Below, in pieces: positions 8,216-17,850 of a stretch of 64,000 nucleotides of DNA. Every line of letters begins with the position of its first letter. Positions within the stretch are counted from its first letter, which is position 1. A model generated the notes under the pieces. That model searched no databases. It was not told the origin of the DNA and saw only the letters and a list, made by a program, of their open reading frames with translations. The translations under genes and the position numbers were made by a program. Source of the DNA: CAVOKN01 sp963696505 (GTDB lineage Bacteria; Pseudomonadota; Gammaproteobacteria; Burkholderiales; Rhodocyclaceae); NCBI GenBank assembly GCA_963696505.1, contig CAVOKN010000010.1, positions 105,185-169,184 of the forward strand, given 5' to 3'.

Positions 8216-9152
8216 ATGTCCACGCTCATCTGCGGCTCGATCGCTTACGACACCATCATGGTGTTCCACGATCGCTTCAAGAACCACATCCTGCCCGAGC
8301 ACATCCACATCCTGAACGTCGCCTTCCTGGTGCCGGACATGCGGCGCGAGTTCGGCGGCTGTGCCGGCAACATCGCCTACAACCTGAAGCTGCTGGGCGG
8401 CGAGCCGACGATCATGGCCACCGTGGGCAGCGACAGCGGCCCCTACCGCGAGCGCCTGCAGCAGCCTCGGCATCTCCCAGCGCCACGTGCGCGAAGTGCC
8501 CAACACCTACACGGCGCAGGCCTTCATCACCAACGACCTGGACGACAACCAGATAACCGCCTTCCATCCCGGGGCGATGAACTTCTCGCACCTGAACCGC
8601 GTCGCCGATGCCGATGGCACCCGCCTGGGCATCCTCTCTCCCGACGGCCGCGACGGCATGCTGCAGCACGCGCGGGAGTTCCGCGAAGCGGGCATCCCCT
8701 TCATCTTCGATCCCGGCCAGGGCCTGCCGATGTTCGATGGCGCCGAACTGCTGCGCTTTCTCGAACTCGCCGACTACTGCACGGTGAATGACTACGAAGG
8801 CAAGCTCCTGTCCGAGCGCACCGGCCGTACGCTGGAGGAGATCGCGCGCCTGGTGACGGCGCTGATCGTCACCCGTGGCGGCGAGGGCTCGATCGTCTTC
8901 GCCGGCGGCAAGTTGATCAAACTGCCGGTGGTCGCCGCCGACGAGGTGGTGGACCCCACCGGCTGCGGCGACGCCTACCGCGCCGGCCTCTTGCACGGCA
9001 TTGCCAACGGCATGGACTGGGAACAGACCGGTCGCCTCGCCGCCCTCATGGGCGCGATCAAGATCGCCCACCGTGGCGGCCAGAACCACCGCCCCGACCG
9101 CGACGAGATCGCGGATCGCTACCGCGCCGCCTACGGCCACGCACTCTGGTAA
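8216..9152 (+). CDS. PfkB-family sugar/nucleoside kinase, frameshifted
   Basis: The first frame (start MSTLICGSIAYDTIMVF) and the second (…REVPNTYTAQAFITND…) form one PfkB-family kinase if a single C near 8465 is removed, restoring Q-Q-L-G-I-S. The repaired length is 311 residues. The substrate-binding GG block (EFGGCAGNIAYNLKLLGG) and the C-terminal ATP/anion-hole signature DPTGCGDAYRAG are intact. The canonical D-T-x-G-A-G-D motif has Cys in place of Ala; Asp948-type catalytic base (second D) is retained. Betaproteobacterial homologues are annotated as adenosine-kinase-like or unspecified carbohydrate kinases. It follows the PAP2 gene by 121 bp that hold a palindromic repeat. Confidence 0.87.
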
Positions 9153-9154
9153 GC

Positions 9155-10522
9155 ATGCCTCCTCCGACCCTCAAGCTCCCGGCCAGGCCGCCCGCCGCCA
9201 AGAAACCCCGCAGCGGCAGCCTGCGCCCCAAGCTCACGGCCCCGGTGCGGCAACGCAAGACCGATGCCGACGCCGCACCGCCGGCTGGCGGCGACAGGCC
9301 AGAGCAAAAGTCAGCCGCTGGAAAGCGGCGCCCGGCAGAAAACCGGCCGCGGCAGGGCGCTGCAGCCAGGCCCGGGCCGCGCCCGGCGGGTTTGCGCACG
9401 ACAGCGCGCACGAAACCGCGCGACACACCGCGTACGACAGCGCGCGCCGAAGGCAGCACCGAGCGGCGCGCAGCAGCGCCGCCGCGTCCCCGCGCCAAGA
9501 CACCGTCGCCGCCGCCTCATGGCGGCGCGCGGCCACGCAGGGAACCAGCGCGCGACGAGACGCCGCGGCGCTCCGCCAATCGCACCGAGTCAAACCCCGA
9601 AGCGGCGGACGCCCCGTCCCGCCCCGTCCCCATCGAGCGTGGGAAGCTTGGGGTAGGGGCACCGGCAGCTTCGGCCAAGCAGCGCTTCTATGCCGAGGCA
9701 AAGTCAGTCCCCGGGACACGGCACCGTGCCGCCGCCGCGGCAGCGGCGCCCGTGCCCGGCGCAAACGGCGCAGCGCCCACGCCGGGCGGTCGCGAACTGC
9801 CGCGCCTGTCCAAGCTGATGGCCGAGCGCGGCCTGTGCTCGCGGCGCGAGGCCGACGAATGGATCGAGAACGGCTGGGTGCGCGTCGACGGCAAGGCCAT
9901 CACCGTCCTGGGCACCCGCGTCCATCCCAATGCCGTCATCGAAATCGGCGATGCCGCGCGCAAGCATCAGAGCGAAACCGTGACCGTGCTGCTCAACAAG
10001 CCGCTGGGCTTCGTTTCCGGCCAGGCGGAAGATGACCACCAGCCGGCCTCCGTACTGGTGCGCCCCGAAAACCGCTGGAGCGAGGACACTCTGCCGCGCG
10101 TATTCAAGGCTGGCCATCTGCGTAGCTTGGCCCCCGCCGGCCGGCTCGACATCGACTCCACCGGCCTGCTGGTGCTGACCCAGGACGGCCGCATCGCGCG
10201 CAAGCTGGTGGGGGACGATTCCGAAGTCGAAAAGGAATACCTGGTGCGGGTGGAGGGCGAGTTGTCGGACGCCGGCCTTGCCCAACTCCGTCACGGCCTG
10301 ACGCTCGACGATGTCAGGCTGAAGCCGACCAAGGTGTCGTGGCAGAACGAGCAGCAGTTGCGCTTCGTGCTGCGCGAAGGCCGCAAGCGCCAGATCCGCC
10401 GCATGTGCGAGTTGGTGGGCCTCAAGGTCGTCGGGCTGAAGCGGGTTCGCATAGGCAGTGTCACCCTCGGCAAGCTGCCGGTGGGGAAGTGGCGCTACCT
10501 GCGCCCGGATGAGCAGTTCTAA
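9155..10522 (+). CDS. 23S rRNA pseudouridine synthase, RluF-like, with a long basic N-terminal tail
   Basis: Residues ~210-455 form a complete RsuA/RluB/E/F-type enzyme: an S4 RNA-binding domain (LSKLMAERGLCSRREADEWI), then the catalytic domain with GRLDIDSTGLLVL, where the first Asp is the nucleophile, and GRKRQIRRMCELVGL near the C-terminus. The VEKEYLVRV and RIGSVTLGKLPVGKWR blocks resemble RluF (U2604) more than RluB. The first ~205 residues are low complexity and rich in Pro, Ala, Arg and Lys, probably an unstructured RNA-binding tail. It starts 2 bp after the kinase stop. The RluF versus RluB assignment is moderate; the family is certain. Confidence 0.9.
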   Translation: MPPPTLKLPARPPAAKKPRSGSLRPKLTAPVRQRKTDADAAPPAGGDRPEQKSAAGKRRPAENRPRQGAAARPGPRPAGLRTTARTKPRDTPRTTARAEGSTERRAAAPPRPRAKTPSPPPHGGARPRREPARDETPRRSANRTESNPEAADAPSRPVPIERGKLGVGAPAASAKQRFYAEAKSVPGTRHRAAAAAAAPVPGANGAAPTPGGRELPRLSKLMAERGLCSRREADEWIENGWVRVDGKAITVLGTRVHPNAVIEIGDAARKHQSETVTVLLNKPLGFVSGQAEDDHQPASVLVRPENRWSEDTLPRVFKAGHLRSLAPAGRLDIDSTGLLVLTQDGRIARKLVGDDSEVEKEYLVRVEGELSDAGLAQLRHGLTLDDVRLKPTKVSWQNEQQLRFVLREGRKRQIRRMCELVGLKVVGLKRVRIGSVTLGKLPVGKWRYLRPDEQF

Positions 10523-10531
10523 GCCCTGCCG

Positions 10532-10586
10532 ACGGCCGCCGCCCCTCACCACGGCCGCCGCCCCTCACCACGGCCGCCGCCTCACC
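10532..10586. repeat. 19-bp tandem repeat, three copies
   Basis: ACGGCCGCCGCCCCTCACC occurs at 10532-10550 and 10551-10569, with a third copy lacking two bases at 10570-10586. It begins just after the pseudouridine synthase stop. No regulatory role is evident. A variable-number repeat is possible. Confidence 0.85.
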
Positions 10587-10655
10587 AAGCCCGCCTCTCC
10601 ACCGCGCTCGGCGATCTGCTCGAAGGCAGGGCGGACCGGACATTGCCTTCGGTCA

Positions 10656-10683
10656 TTGACAGGCCGTGCCATAGTCGCGTAAT
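10656..10683 (+). promoter_or_regulatory. Candidate sigma-70 promoter for the acylase gene
   Basis: A perfect -35 TTGACA at 10656-10661 is followed by 16 bp and CGTAAT (10678-10683), which matches four of six positions of the -10 consensus. It lies ~100 bp upstream of the acylase start in the only long gap before that gene. The -10 is weak and no upstream activator site was recognised. Confidence 0.45.
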
Positions 10684-10784
10684 TGACGTGCGCTGCACGT
10701 TCCGGGACGACGGAAGTCAGCGACTCACCCGGGCCCGCGCCGAAAGCGCGGCCTGTCATCGAAGATCGAGGAGGAGGGTCGAAC

Positions 10785-13625
10785 ATGCGCCGCACATGCC
10801 TTGCAATTGCTGCCTGCATGATGGTGTCCATACAGGCGGCCGCAGACAATCCGCGACAGGGACCACCGCTGAGGCTTGCCGGCCTGCAGGCCGCTGCCGA
10901 GATCAGTCGTGATGCCTACGGCATCGCCCACATCCGCGCCGGCAACGACCACGACGTTTATTTCCTGCAGGGCTACGTGCACGCCCAGGACCGGCTGTTC
11001 CAGATGGACACGAGCCGCCGCCGCGCCAGCGGCACGCTGGCCGAACTGCTGGGGCCCGCGGCGCTTGCCGGGGACGTCGAACTGCGCACCATAGGCATCC
11101 GCCGCGCGGCGGCGCGTTCGCTGCCCGTCATCTCCGCCGAAGCCAGGGCGGTGCTCCAGGCGTACACCGCCGGTGTCAATGCCTACGTCGCGACCAACCC
11201 GACGCTGCCGCCCGAGTATCAGGCGCTGGAGATCACGAAGTTCGCGCCCTGGAACCTGCTCGACACCATGACGGTGGCAAAGTCGATCGCCTTCGGGCTG
11301 TCCTTCGGGCTCGACGACATCCAGAACACCGTCGCGCTCCAGACCTACTCCGCGGTGTTCGATCCCACCCTCGGCGAGGGAACCGGGGCGACGCTGTTCA
11401 GCGAGGACCTGTGGCGCTCGCAGCCCTTCTATCCGGCCTCTACCGTCCCCGACGCGTCTTCGGCCCCGCCTCTGCCCGAGCCGCCGCGCCCGCGCGCGTC
11501 CGGGCATGACGACGCCACGCCCAAGCCCGACCCGGCGCTGGGCAAGAAATACCTGGATCGCATCCGCGACCTGCCGTTCTTCAAGCAGCGTCTGGACCGG
11601 GACAACCGTCCCGGGTCCAACCAATGGGCCATTTCCGGTCGCAACACGGCCAGCGGACGGCCGCTGGTCGCCAACGATCCCCACCTCGCCCTCGACCAGC
11701 CTTCCACCTTCTACCCGATCCACCTGACGGCCGGCAGCATGGACACCATGGGCAGCGGCTTCGTCGGCGTGCCCTTCGTGGTCGTCGGCCAGACCCGCGA
11801 CATCGCCTGGGGCGCAACGGTGAGCCCGCTGGACGTGACCGACGTCTTCCAGGAGCAGATTGTTCCCGATCCGGCCTCGCCGAGCGGGCTTAGCACCGTC
11901 TACCTGGGCAAGCAGGAAGCGGTGATCCCGATTCCCGAAACCTACTGGGCCAACGCTGTGGGCGACGGAGTCCAGGACAATGTGGTTACGGTACCCCCGG
12001 GCGGCGCCATTCCGCCGGCCACCCTCATCGTTCCCCGCCGCAACAACGGCCCGATCGTGCAACTCGACCTCGCCGACGGGCGGGCGATCAGCGTGCAGTA
12101 CACCGGCTTCAGCGGCACCCGAGAGGTGGACGCCCTCTACACCTGGAACCGGGCGCGCAATCTGCAGGACTTCCGCCGCGGCCTGCAGTGGTTCGATTCG
12201 GCGACGCAGAATTTGGCCTATGCCGACCTGCGCGGCAACATCGCCTACTTCGCCGCGTCCGAGGTGCCGCTGCGCGAAGACCTGCAGGCCGGCAAGGTCG
12301 ACGGCCTGCCGCCGTGGTTCATCCGCAACGGGACGGGAGGCAACGAGTGGCTACCGGTGACTCAGGCGCAGCCGGGGCAGGCGATTCCCTACGCGATCCT
12401 GCCCGCGGCCGAAATGCCGCAACTGATCAATCCGCCCGCGGGCTGGCTCGTCAATGCCAACAACGATCCGGCCGGGACCGTGCTGGACAACAACCCGCTC
12501 AATCAGCTGCGTCCGGGCGGCGGCCTCTACTACCTGAATTCGGGCTATGACTTCGGCTTGCGCGCCCAGCGCATCACCGACCTCATCGAGCAACTCCTCG
12601 CCCGACGCGGCACCATCTCTTTCGAGCAGATGCAGGCGATCCAGGCCGACGTGGTGCTACCCGACGCGCCGTATTTCGTGCCGCTCGTCAGTCAGGCACT
12701 GGCGAACGGTGCCTCATCCGATGTGCCAGCGCTCCGGGCGCTGGCCGCGCAGCCGGAAATCCAGGCGGCGGTGGCCCGCCTCGCGGCCTGGAAGTTCACT
12801 GCCCCGACCGGGATCGCTCAAGGCTACGACGCCATCGATGTGGATGGCGTGCTCGGAACCCCCTCCGGCAAGGAGATCGCCGAGAGCGTCGCCGCCACCC
12901 TCTACTCGGTATGGCGCGGCCAGTTCATCCGCAACACCATCGACGCCACCCTCGAAGGCGTGCCCGTGCCCGTCGGCGTAACCCTGCCGAAACCGGGCAG
13001 CCAGCTCGCCATGACCGCCCTGAAGGCCCTGCTGGAGCGTCGTCCCGAGCCGGGCGTAGGCGCCTCCGGCATCAACTTCTTCAATGCGCCGGCCGACGCC
13101 GCCGAGGATCGCCGCGACATCGTCATCCTGAAGAGCCTCGCCGACGCCCTCACCCGGCTCGCCGGGCCCGACTTCGCGCCGGCCTTCGGCGGCTCGACCC
13201 AGCTCGACGATTACCGCTGGGGCAAGCTGCACCGCATCGTGCTCGATCATCCGCTCGGCGTTCCGTTCAGCGTGCCGCCGGCCTTCGGGACGATCCCCAA
13301 CCCGCTGGGCGATGCGCTGCCGGGCTTTCCGACCGATGGGGGGTTCGGCGTCGTCGATGCGTCCAACCATGACGCCCGGGCGCAGAGCGCCGACGAGTTC
13401 ATGTTCGGCAACGGTCCGGTCAACCGTTACGTCGCGGAAGCGGGCCCGCCCGGCGTTCGCGCTGAGTCGGTCTGGCCGGGCGGAACCAGCGCCATCCCGG
13501 GCACGCCCTATTACACCAACCTGCTCGGACGCTATCTCACCAACGACACCGTTCCGCTGCTGTTCCGCAACAGCGACCTGCGCAAGGAACTCGACTCGGT
13601 GACCCGCTTCGTTCCGCGCCGCTGA
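10785..13625 (+). CDS. Exported penicillin-acylase-family (Ntn) hydrolase
   Basis: A secreted N-terminal-nucleophile hydrolase that would cleave amide bonds in beta-lactams, N-acyl homoserine lactones or other acylated amines. A signal peptide (MRRTCLAIAACMMVSIQAAADN) begins at the ATG at 10785, which follows a strong GAGGAGG. The alpha-chain has DAYGIAHIRAGNDHDVYFLQG, the usual start of the family. The precursor would be autocleaved before Ser278 in P-G-S-N-Q-W, making Ser278 the nucleophile of the beta chain. NANNDPAG and the later Asn-containing oxyanion region are visible. The 946-residue length is at the long end of the family (commonly 750-850). The spacer is ~60 residues of Pro-rich sequence. 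The substrate is unknown; quorum quenching is possible but unproven. Confidence 0.9.
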   Translation: MRRTCLAIAACMMVSIQAAADNPRQGPPLRLAGLQAAAEISRDAYGIAHIRAGNDHDVYFLQGYVHAQDRLFQMDTSRRRASGTLAELLGPAALAGDVELRTIGIRRAAARSLPVISAEARAVLQAYTAGVNAYVATNPTLPPEYQALEITKFAPWNLLDTMTVAKSIAFGLSFGLDDIQNTVALQTYSAVFDPTLGEGTGATLFSEDLWRSQPFYPASTVPDASSAPPLPEPPRPRASGHDDATPKPDPALGKKYLDRIRDLPFFKQRLDRDNRPGSNQWAISGRNTASGRPLVANDPHLALDQPSTFYPIHLTAGSMDTMGSGFVGVPFVVVGQTRDIAWGATVSPLDVTDVFQEQIVPDPASPSGLSTVYLGKQEAVIPIPETYWANAVGDGVQDNVVTVPPGGAIPPATLIVPRRNNGPIVQLDLADGRAISVQYTGFSGTREVDALYTWNRARNLQDFRRGLQWFDSATQNLAYADLRGNIAYFAASEVPLREDLQAGKVDGLPPWFIRNGTGGNEWLPVTQAQPGQAIPYAILPAAEMPQLINPPAGWLVNANNDPAGTVLDNNPLNQLRPGGGLYYLNSGYDFGLRAQRITDLIEQLLARRGTISFEQMQAIQADVVLPDAPYFVPLVSQALANGASSDVPALRALAAQPEIQAAVARLAAWKFTAPTGIAQGYDAIDVDGVLGTPSGKEIAESVAATLYSVWRGQFIRNTIDATLEGVPVPVGVTLPKPGSQLAMTALKALLERRPEPGVGASGINFFNAPADAAEDRRDIVILKSLADALTRLAGPDFAPAFGGSTQLDDYRWGKLHRIVLDHPLGVPFSVPPAFGTIPNPLGDALPGFPTDGGFGVVDASNHDARAQSADEFMFGNGPVNRYVAEAGPPGVRAESVWPGGTSAIPGTPYYTNLLGRYLTNDTVPLLFRNSDLRKELDSVTRFVPRR

Positions 13626-13650
13626 GCCGGCATCGGTGCGCGGCCTCCGC

Positions 13651-13672
13651 TCGCCCCCGACGCCGGGGGCGA
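13651..13672. terminator. Hairpin downstream of the acylase gene
   Basis: Perfect 8-bp arms TCGCCCCC / GGGGGCGA enclose a 6-base loop 25 bp after the acylase stop. There is no T-tract, so it may be a transcript-end stabiliser, a terminator of the non-canonical kind or part of the adjacent REP-like block. Confidence 0.4.
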
Positions 13673-13687
13673 GAGCACCGACGTGCG

Positions 13688-13725
13688 CCCTCGCCCCGCT
13701 TGCGGGGAGCGCTCGGGGGTGAGGG
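13688..13725. repeat. REP-like palindromic sequence
   Basis: CCCTCGCCCC…GGGGGTGAGGG with an inner CCCCGC-TT-GCGGGG hairpin and outer CCCTC/GAGGG arms. It belongs to the same broad class as the two elements inside the restriction-modification gene (22122-22162 and 22574-22611). Confidence 0.6.
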
Positions 13726-13792
13726 GCAGGTAACACCCGCGCGATCGACGCTGCGGCGCAGCAGCGCGGCGGTCGGGCTATGATCCGGCCCC

Positions 13793-15120
13793 ATGTCGGA
13801 CTCACTCCCCCCGCCCTCTCCGCCCGTCCTGGACGCCCGCTCGCCGCGACTCGCCGATTCCCTGCGGCTGGCAGCGCAGGCAGTCGCCGCGGTTCTCGGC
13901 GGCAGCAATCTAAACGACGCGCTGGCCGCCTGCTGGGCGCGGCATCCGGCACTCGCGCCGGCGGGCCGCGGTGCGGTGCAGGATCTGGCCTACGGCGCGC
14001 TGCGCGCCTTTGGCCGGGGCGACTTCTTCCTGGCGCGGCTGATGGAACGGCCGCTCAAGTCGGTGCCCGTTCGAGCGCTGCTGCTGGTTGCGCTGGCGCG
14101 CCTGGAAGCGCGGCCGGAGCAGGCGCATGTCGCCGTTAACCAGGCGGTGGAGCGGCGGCGGAGTTTGCCGGCGGCAAGTTCAAGGGGCTGGTGAATGGCG
14201 TGCTGCGCAGCTTCCTGCGCGAGCGCGATGCGCTGCTCGCCGCTGCCGGCACCAACGAAGTGGCCCTGCAGCGCCACCCGCTGTGGTGGCTGGCGCGAAT
14301 GCGCGCCGAGCATCCGCTGGAGTGGCAAACCATCGTCGAGACCGGCAACGGGCATCCGCCGATGGCGCTGCGGGTCAACCGGCGCCGCTCCACGGCGGCT
14401 GACTTTCTGCGCCGCCTCGATGCCGCGGACATCGCGGCCGAGGCCCGCGGCGATGCCGGCGTGCTGCTGGCCAAGCCGCTGCCGGTGGAGCGGCTGCCCG
14501 GCTTCGCCGACGGACTGGTTTCGGTGCAGGACCTGGGCGCGCAGCGCGCCGCACCGCTGCTGGGCGCGGCCGCCGGGATGCGGGTGCTCGACGCCTGCGC
14601 CGCGCCGGGCGGCAAGTGCGCCCATCTGCTCGAACTGGCGGACCTGGATCTCACCGCCCTCGACCTCGATGCCCAGCGCATGGAGCGGGTGGCCGACAAT
14701 CTGCGCCGCCTGGGCCTCGCGGCGCACCTGAAGGTGGCGGACTGCCGCGATCCCGCCGCCTGGTGGGACGGCCGGCCCTTCGATCGCATCCTCGCCGACG
14801 TTCCCTGCTCGGCCTCGGGCGTGGTGCGGCGCCACCCGGACATCAAGTGGCTGCGGCGCGAGTCCGACATCGCCGGCTTCGCCGCGCAGCAGGCGGCGAT
14901 CCTGGAGGCGCTTTGGCAGGTGCTGGCACCCGATGGTAAATTGCTCTATGCGACGTGCTCGGTCTTCGCCGAAGAGAACACCGCCCGGGTCGACGCCTTC
15001 GCCGCCCGCCACGACGATTGCATGGCCGGACCGCTGGTCGGCCATCCATCGGGAATCGAGATCCTGCCCCGGACCGAGCATGACGGCTTCTTCTACGCCC
15101 TGCTGGAAAAGCGTGCCTGA
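13793..15120 (+). CDS. rsmB: 16S rRNA (cytosine-967-C5)-methyltransferase, frameshifted
   Basis: RsmB methylates C967 of 16S rRNA. The N-terminal NusB-like RNA-binding domain occupies the first frame (residues ~20-120, with ALAACWARHPAL) and breaks at A-V-E-R-R-R. Restoring one G at 14152 gives A-V-E-A-A-A-E-F and joins a second frame that carries the full methyltransferase: SVQDLGAQRAAPLL, the SAM motif LDACAAPGGKCAHLLEL, the catalytic-cysteine block ADVPCSASGVVRRHPD and the second cysteine in YATCSVF. The repaired length is 442 residues, normal for Sun/RsmB. This is the only clear one-base deletion among the indels in the window. It is first in the conserved rsmB-DUF4390-ntrY-ntrX order. 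Confidence 0.93.
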
Positions 15121-15700
15121 ACCGGCGCGGCGCGCGCTCGGCTGGCGGCTGGCGGCGCTGCTGTGGCTCGCGCTCCACGCGGCGCTTGCCGCCGCCGACC
15201 TTGCGGTGAAGAGCGCGGCGGTCAGCGCCGGCGAGGACGGCTTCGTCCTCAATGCCGAGTTCCAGGTGGAGCTGAATCCGCGGCTGGAGGAGGTGGTAGC
15301 GCGGGGCGTTCCGCTCTACATCGTCGCCGACTTCGAACTGAGGCGGCCGCGCTGGTACTGGTTCGACGAGGTGGTGGCGCAGCGCAGCCTGACCTGGCGC
15401 CTTTCCTATCATGCGCTGACGCGGCAGTACCGGCTGTCCACCGGCGCGCTGCACCAGAACTTCGCCACGCTGGACGACGCGCTGCGCATTCTGTCGCGCA
15501 TCCGCGACCTGCCGGTGGCCGAGCGCAACGCGCTGAAGACCGGTCTCGCCTACGAGGCGCGGCTGCGGATGCAGCTCGACCTCACGCAACTGCCCAAACC
15601 GCTGCAGGTCAGCGCCATCGGCGACCGCGACTGGAACCTGGGCAGCGATTGGCACGAGTGGGCCTACACGCCGGCGGCCGCGGCGCCGGAAGCGAAATGA
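15113..15700 (+). CDS. DUF4390 family exported protein
   Basis: A 195-residue protein starting at GTG 15113, which overlaps the rsmB stop by 8 bp. It has a signal-peptide-like hydrophobic segment (residues ~9-28, RLAALLWLALHAALAAA) and then a mainly beta domain with the conserved RRPRWYWFDE and YHALTRQYRLS blocks typical of DUF4390. Its stop overlaps the ntrY start as ATGA, so rsmB, this gene and ntrY are translationally chained. Homologues occupy this position in many Betaproteobacteria, but the function is not known. Start choice rests on the overlap, as no ATG is available before the signal peptide. Confidence 0.85.
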   Translation: MPEPARRALGWRLAALLWLALHAALAAADLAVKSAAVSAGEDGFVLNAEFQVELNPRLEEVVARGVPLYIVADFELRRPRWYWFDEVVAQRSLTWRLSYHALTRQYRLSTGALHQNFATLDDALRILSRIRDLPVAERNALKTGLAYEARLRMQLDLTQLPKPLQVSAIGDRDWNLGSDWHEWAYTPAAAAPEAK

Positions 15701-17802
15701 AGATCCTGGTCATCGTCGTCGGGGCGGCGCTGGCGGGGATCCTGCTGTTCCTGCTCGCCTCGGCATCGGCCAACACGGCGCTGTTCTCGCGCCACTACCC
15801 GCTGCTGCTGGCGCTTAACGGCGCGGTGACGATCGTGCTGCTGGGCGTGGTGCTGGTGCAGTTGCGCACGCTCTACCGCGAGTACCGGGCACGGGTGTTC
15901 GGCTCTAGGCTGACCTATCGCCTGCTGCTCGCCTTCGCGGTGATGGGCGTGGTGCCGGGCCTGATGGTCTATGGCGTTTCGGTGCAGTTCGTGGTGCGCA
16001 GCATCGAAACCTGGTTCGACGTGCGGGTGGACGCGGCGTTGGAAGGCGGCATCAATCTTGGGCGCAGCGCGCTCGACTACCTCCTCGCCGACCTCAAGGC
16101 CAAGGCGCGCAGCATGGCTCTCGATCTTTCCGAGGAAGGTGGCCGCGCCAGCCTGCGGCTCGACCGCCTGCGCGAGCAGACCGGCATGGATTCGGCCACG
16201 TTGTTCACCGCCTCAGGACAGGTGCTCGCCAGCAGCTCGACCGACATCGGCACGCTGCTCCCGGACATGCCCAATCCATCGCTACTGCGCCAGGCTCGCA
16301 GCGGTGTCGAGCATGCCGCCGCCGAAGGCGATGCCGCGACGGGCCTCATGCTCAGGGTGCTGGTGCCGGTGAGCGGATCGCGGCTCGGCGCCGAAACCCG
16401 GGTTCTCCAGCTCACCCAGAAGGTGCCGGTGCAACTCGCGACGGATGCGGAAAGCGTGCAGGCGGTGTATCGCGACTACCAGGAGCTGTCGCTGGCGCGC
16501 CACGGACTGCAGCGCATCTACGCCGTGACGCTGACGCTCACCCTGCTGATGGCCCTGCTCGCCGCGATTGCCGTGGCGATCGTGCTGAGCCGCAGATTGT
16601 CGGCACCGCTGTCGATCCTTGCCGAAGGCACCCAGGCGGTGGCCGCCGGGGACTACAGCCCGCGCCAGGCACTTCCCGCGCGCGACGAACTGGGCGTGCT
16701 CACCCAGTCCTTCAACCGCATGACGCGCCAGCTCGACGACGCGCGTGCACTGGCCGAGCGGCGCCGCGCCGAAGTGGAGGGCGCACGCGCCTACCTGGAG
16801 AGCGTGCTGGCCAACCTTTCCACCGGCGTGCTGGCCTTCGACAACGGCGGACGGCTGCGCGCCGCGAATCACGGCGCGACCACCATCCTGGGCGACAAGC
16901 TGGCCGGTTTCGAGAAGCTGGCGCTGGGTGACTGGCCTCGTCTTGCCGAACTCAGGGAAGCCATCGACGCCCACCTCGCCGACACCGAGGGCACCTGGCA
17001 GCAGCAGATCGAGATGCGGCGCGACATCGGTCCGCCGCAGGTGCTGCTGCTGCGCGGGTCGCACCTGCCCAGGGCGTCCGGCGGCGGACACGTGGTCGTG
17101 TTCGACGACATCTCGCAAATCATCTCCGCACAGCGCATGGCCGCCTGGGGCGAGGTGGCGCGGCGCCTTGCGCACGAGATCAAGAATCCGCTGACGCCGA
17201 TCCAGCTTTCCGCCGAGCGCATCCAGCACAAACTGGCCGACAAGCTGAACCAGACCGATCGCGCGATGCTGGAACGTTCGACCGCGACTATCGTGAACCA
17301 GGTCGAAGCGATGAAGAACATGGTGAACGATTTCCGCGACTACGCGCGCCTGCCGCCGCCCCAGCTCGCCCCGCTGGATCTCAACCAGCTCGTCGGCGAG
17401 GTGCTGGTGCTCTACGAGCACGGCCGCGCCCGCCTCGGCCTGCACCTGGAGCCGGCGCTGCCGCCGGTTTCCGGCGACGCCACACAACTGCGCCAGTTGA
17501 TACACAATCTGCTGCGCAACGCCCAGGATGCTCTGGGCGAGGAGGAGGCACCGGAGATAGAAGTCGCCACCGAGCGCACCCCCGGCGGCGCCAGCCTGGT
17601 GGTGCGCGACAACGGCGGCGGCTTTGCGCCGCAGATCCTGGAGCGCGCCTTCGAGCCCTACGTCACCACCAAGGCCAAGGGCACCGGCCTGGGCCTGGCG
17701 ATCGTCAAGAAGATCGTGGACGAACACCACGGCGAAATCCGTCTGGCGAATCGAACGCCGCGCGGCGCCGAAGTGCGCGTGCAACTGCCGTTGGCGGCGT
17801 GA
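15697..17802 (+). CDS. ntrY: Membrane sensor histidine kinase NtrY
   Basis: NtrY senses a signal linked to nitrogen or redox state and phosphorylates NtrX. The protein has 701 residues: two or three N-terminal membrane helices (residues ~3-25, 32-55 and 70-95), a periplasmic loop, another helix near 275-300, a HAMP domain (RRLSAPLSILAEGTQAVAAGD), a PAS domain, then the kinase core. The phospho-accepting H493 lies in RRLAHEIKNPLTP. The N box is RNAQDAL and the G boxes DNGGGF and KGTGLGLAIVKK are intact. It overlaps DUF4390 by four bases. ntrX begins 110 bp downstream, after a short tandem repeat. Confidence 0.93.
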   Translation: MKILVIVVGAALAGILLFLLASASANTALFSRHYPLLLALNGAVTIVLLGVVLVQLRTLYREYRARVFGSRLTYRLLLAFAVMGVVPGLMVYGVSVQFVVRSIETWFDVRVDAALEGGINLGRSALDYLLADLKAKARSMALDLSEEGGRASLRLDRLREQTGMDSATLFTASGQVLASSSTDIGTLLPDMPNPSLLRQARSGVEHAAAEGDAATGLMLRVLVPVSGSRLGAETRVLQLTQKVPVQLATDAESVQAVYRDYQELSLARHGLQRIYAVTLTLTLLMALLAAIAVAIVLSRRLSAPLSILAEGTQAVAAGDYSPRQALPARDELGVLTQSFNRMTRQLDDARALAERRRAEVEGARAYLESVLANLSTGVLAFDNGGRLRAANHGATTILGDKLAGFEKLALGDWPRLAELREAIDAHLADTEGTWQQQIEMRRDIGPPQVLLLRGSHLPRASGGGHVVVFDDISQIISAQRMAAWGEVARRLAHEIKNPLTPIQLSAERIQHKLADKLNQTDRAMLERSTATIVNQVEAMKNMVNDFRDYARLPPPQLAPLDLNQLVGEVLVLYEHGRARLGLHLEPALPPVSGDATQLRQLIHNLLRNAQDALGEEEAPEIEVATERTPGGASLVVRDNGGGFAPQILERAFEPYVTTKAKGTGLGLAIVKKIVDEHHGEIRLANRTPRGAEVRVQLPLAA

Positions 17803-17850
17803 GTGAGTGAGTGAGGAAAACCATCAGCACAGCATAGCCCGACCGGCTCG

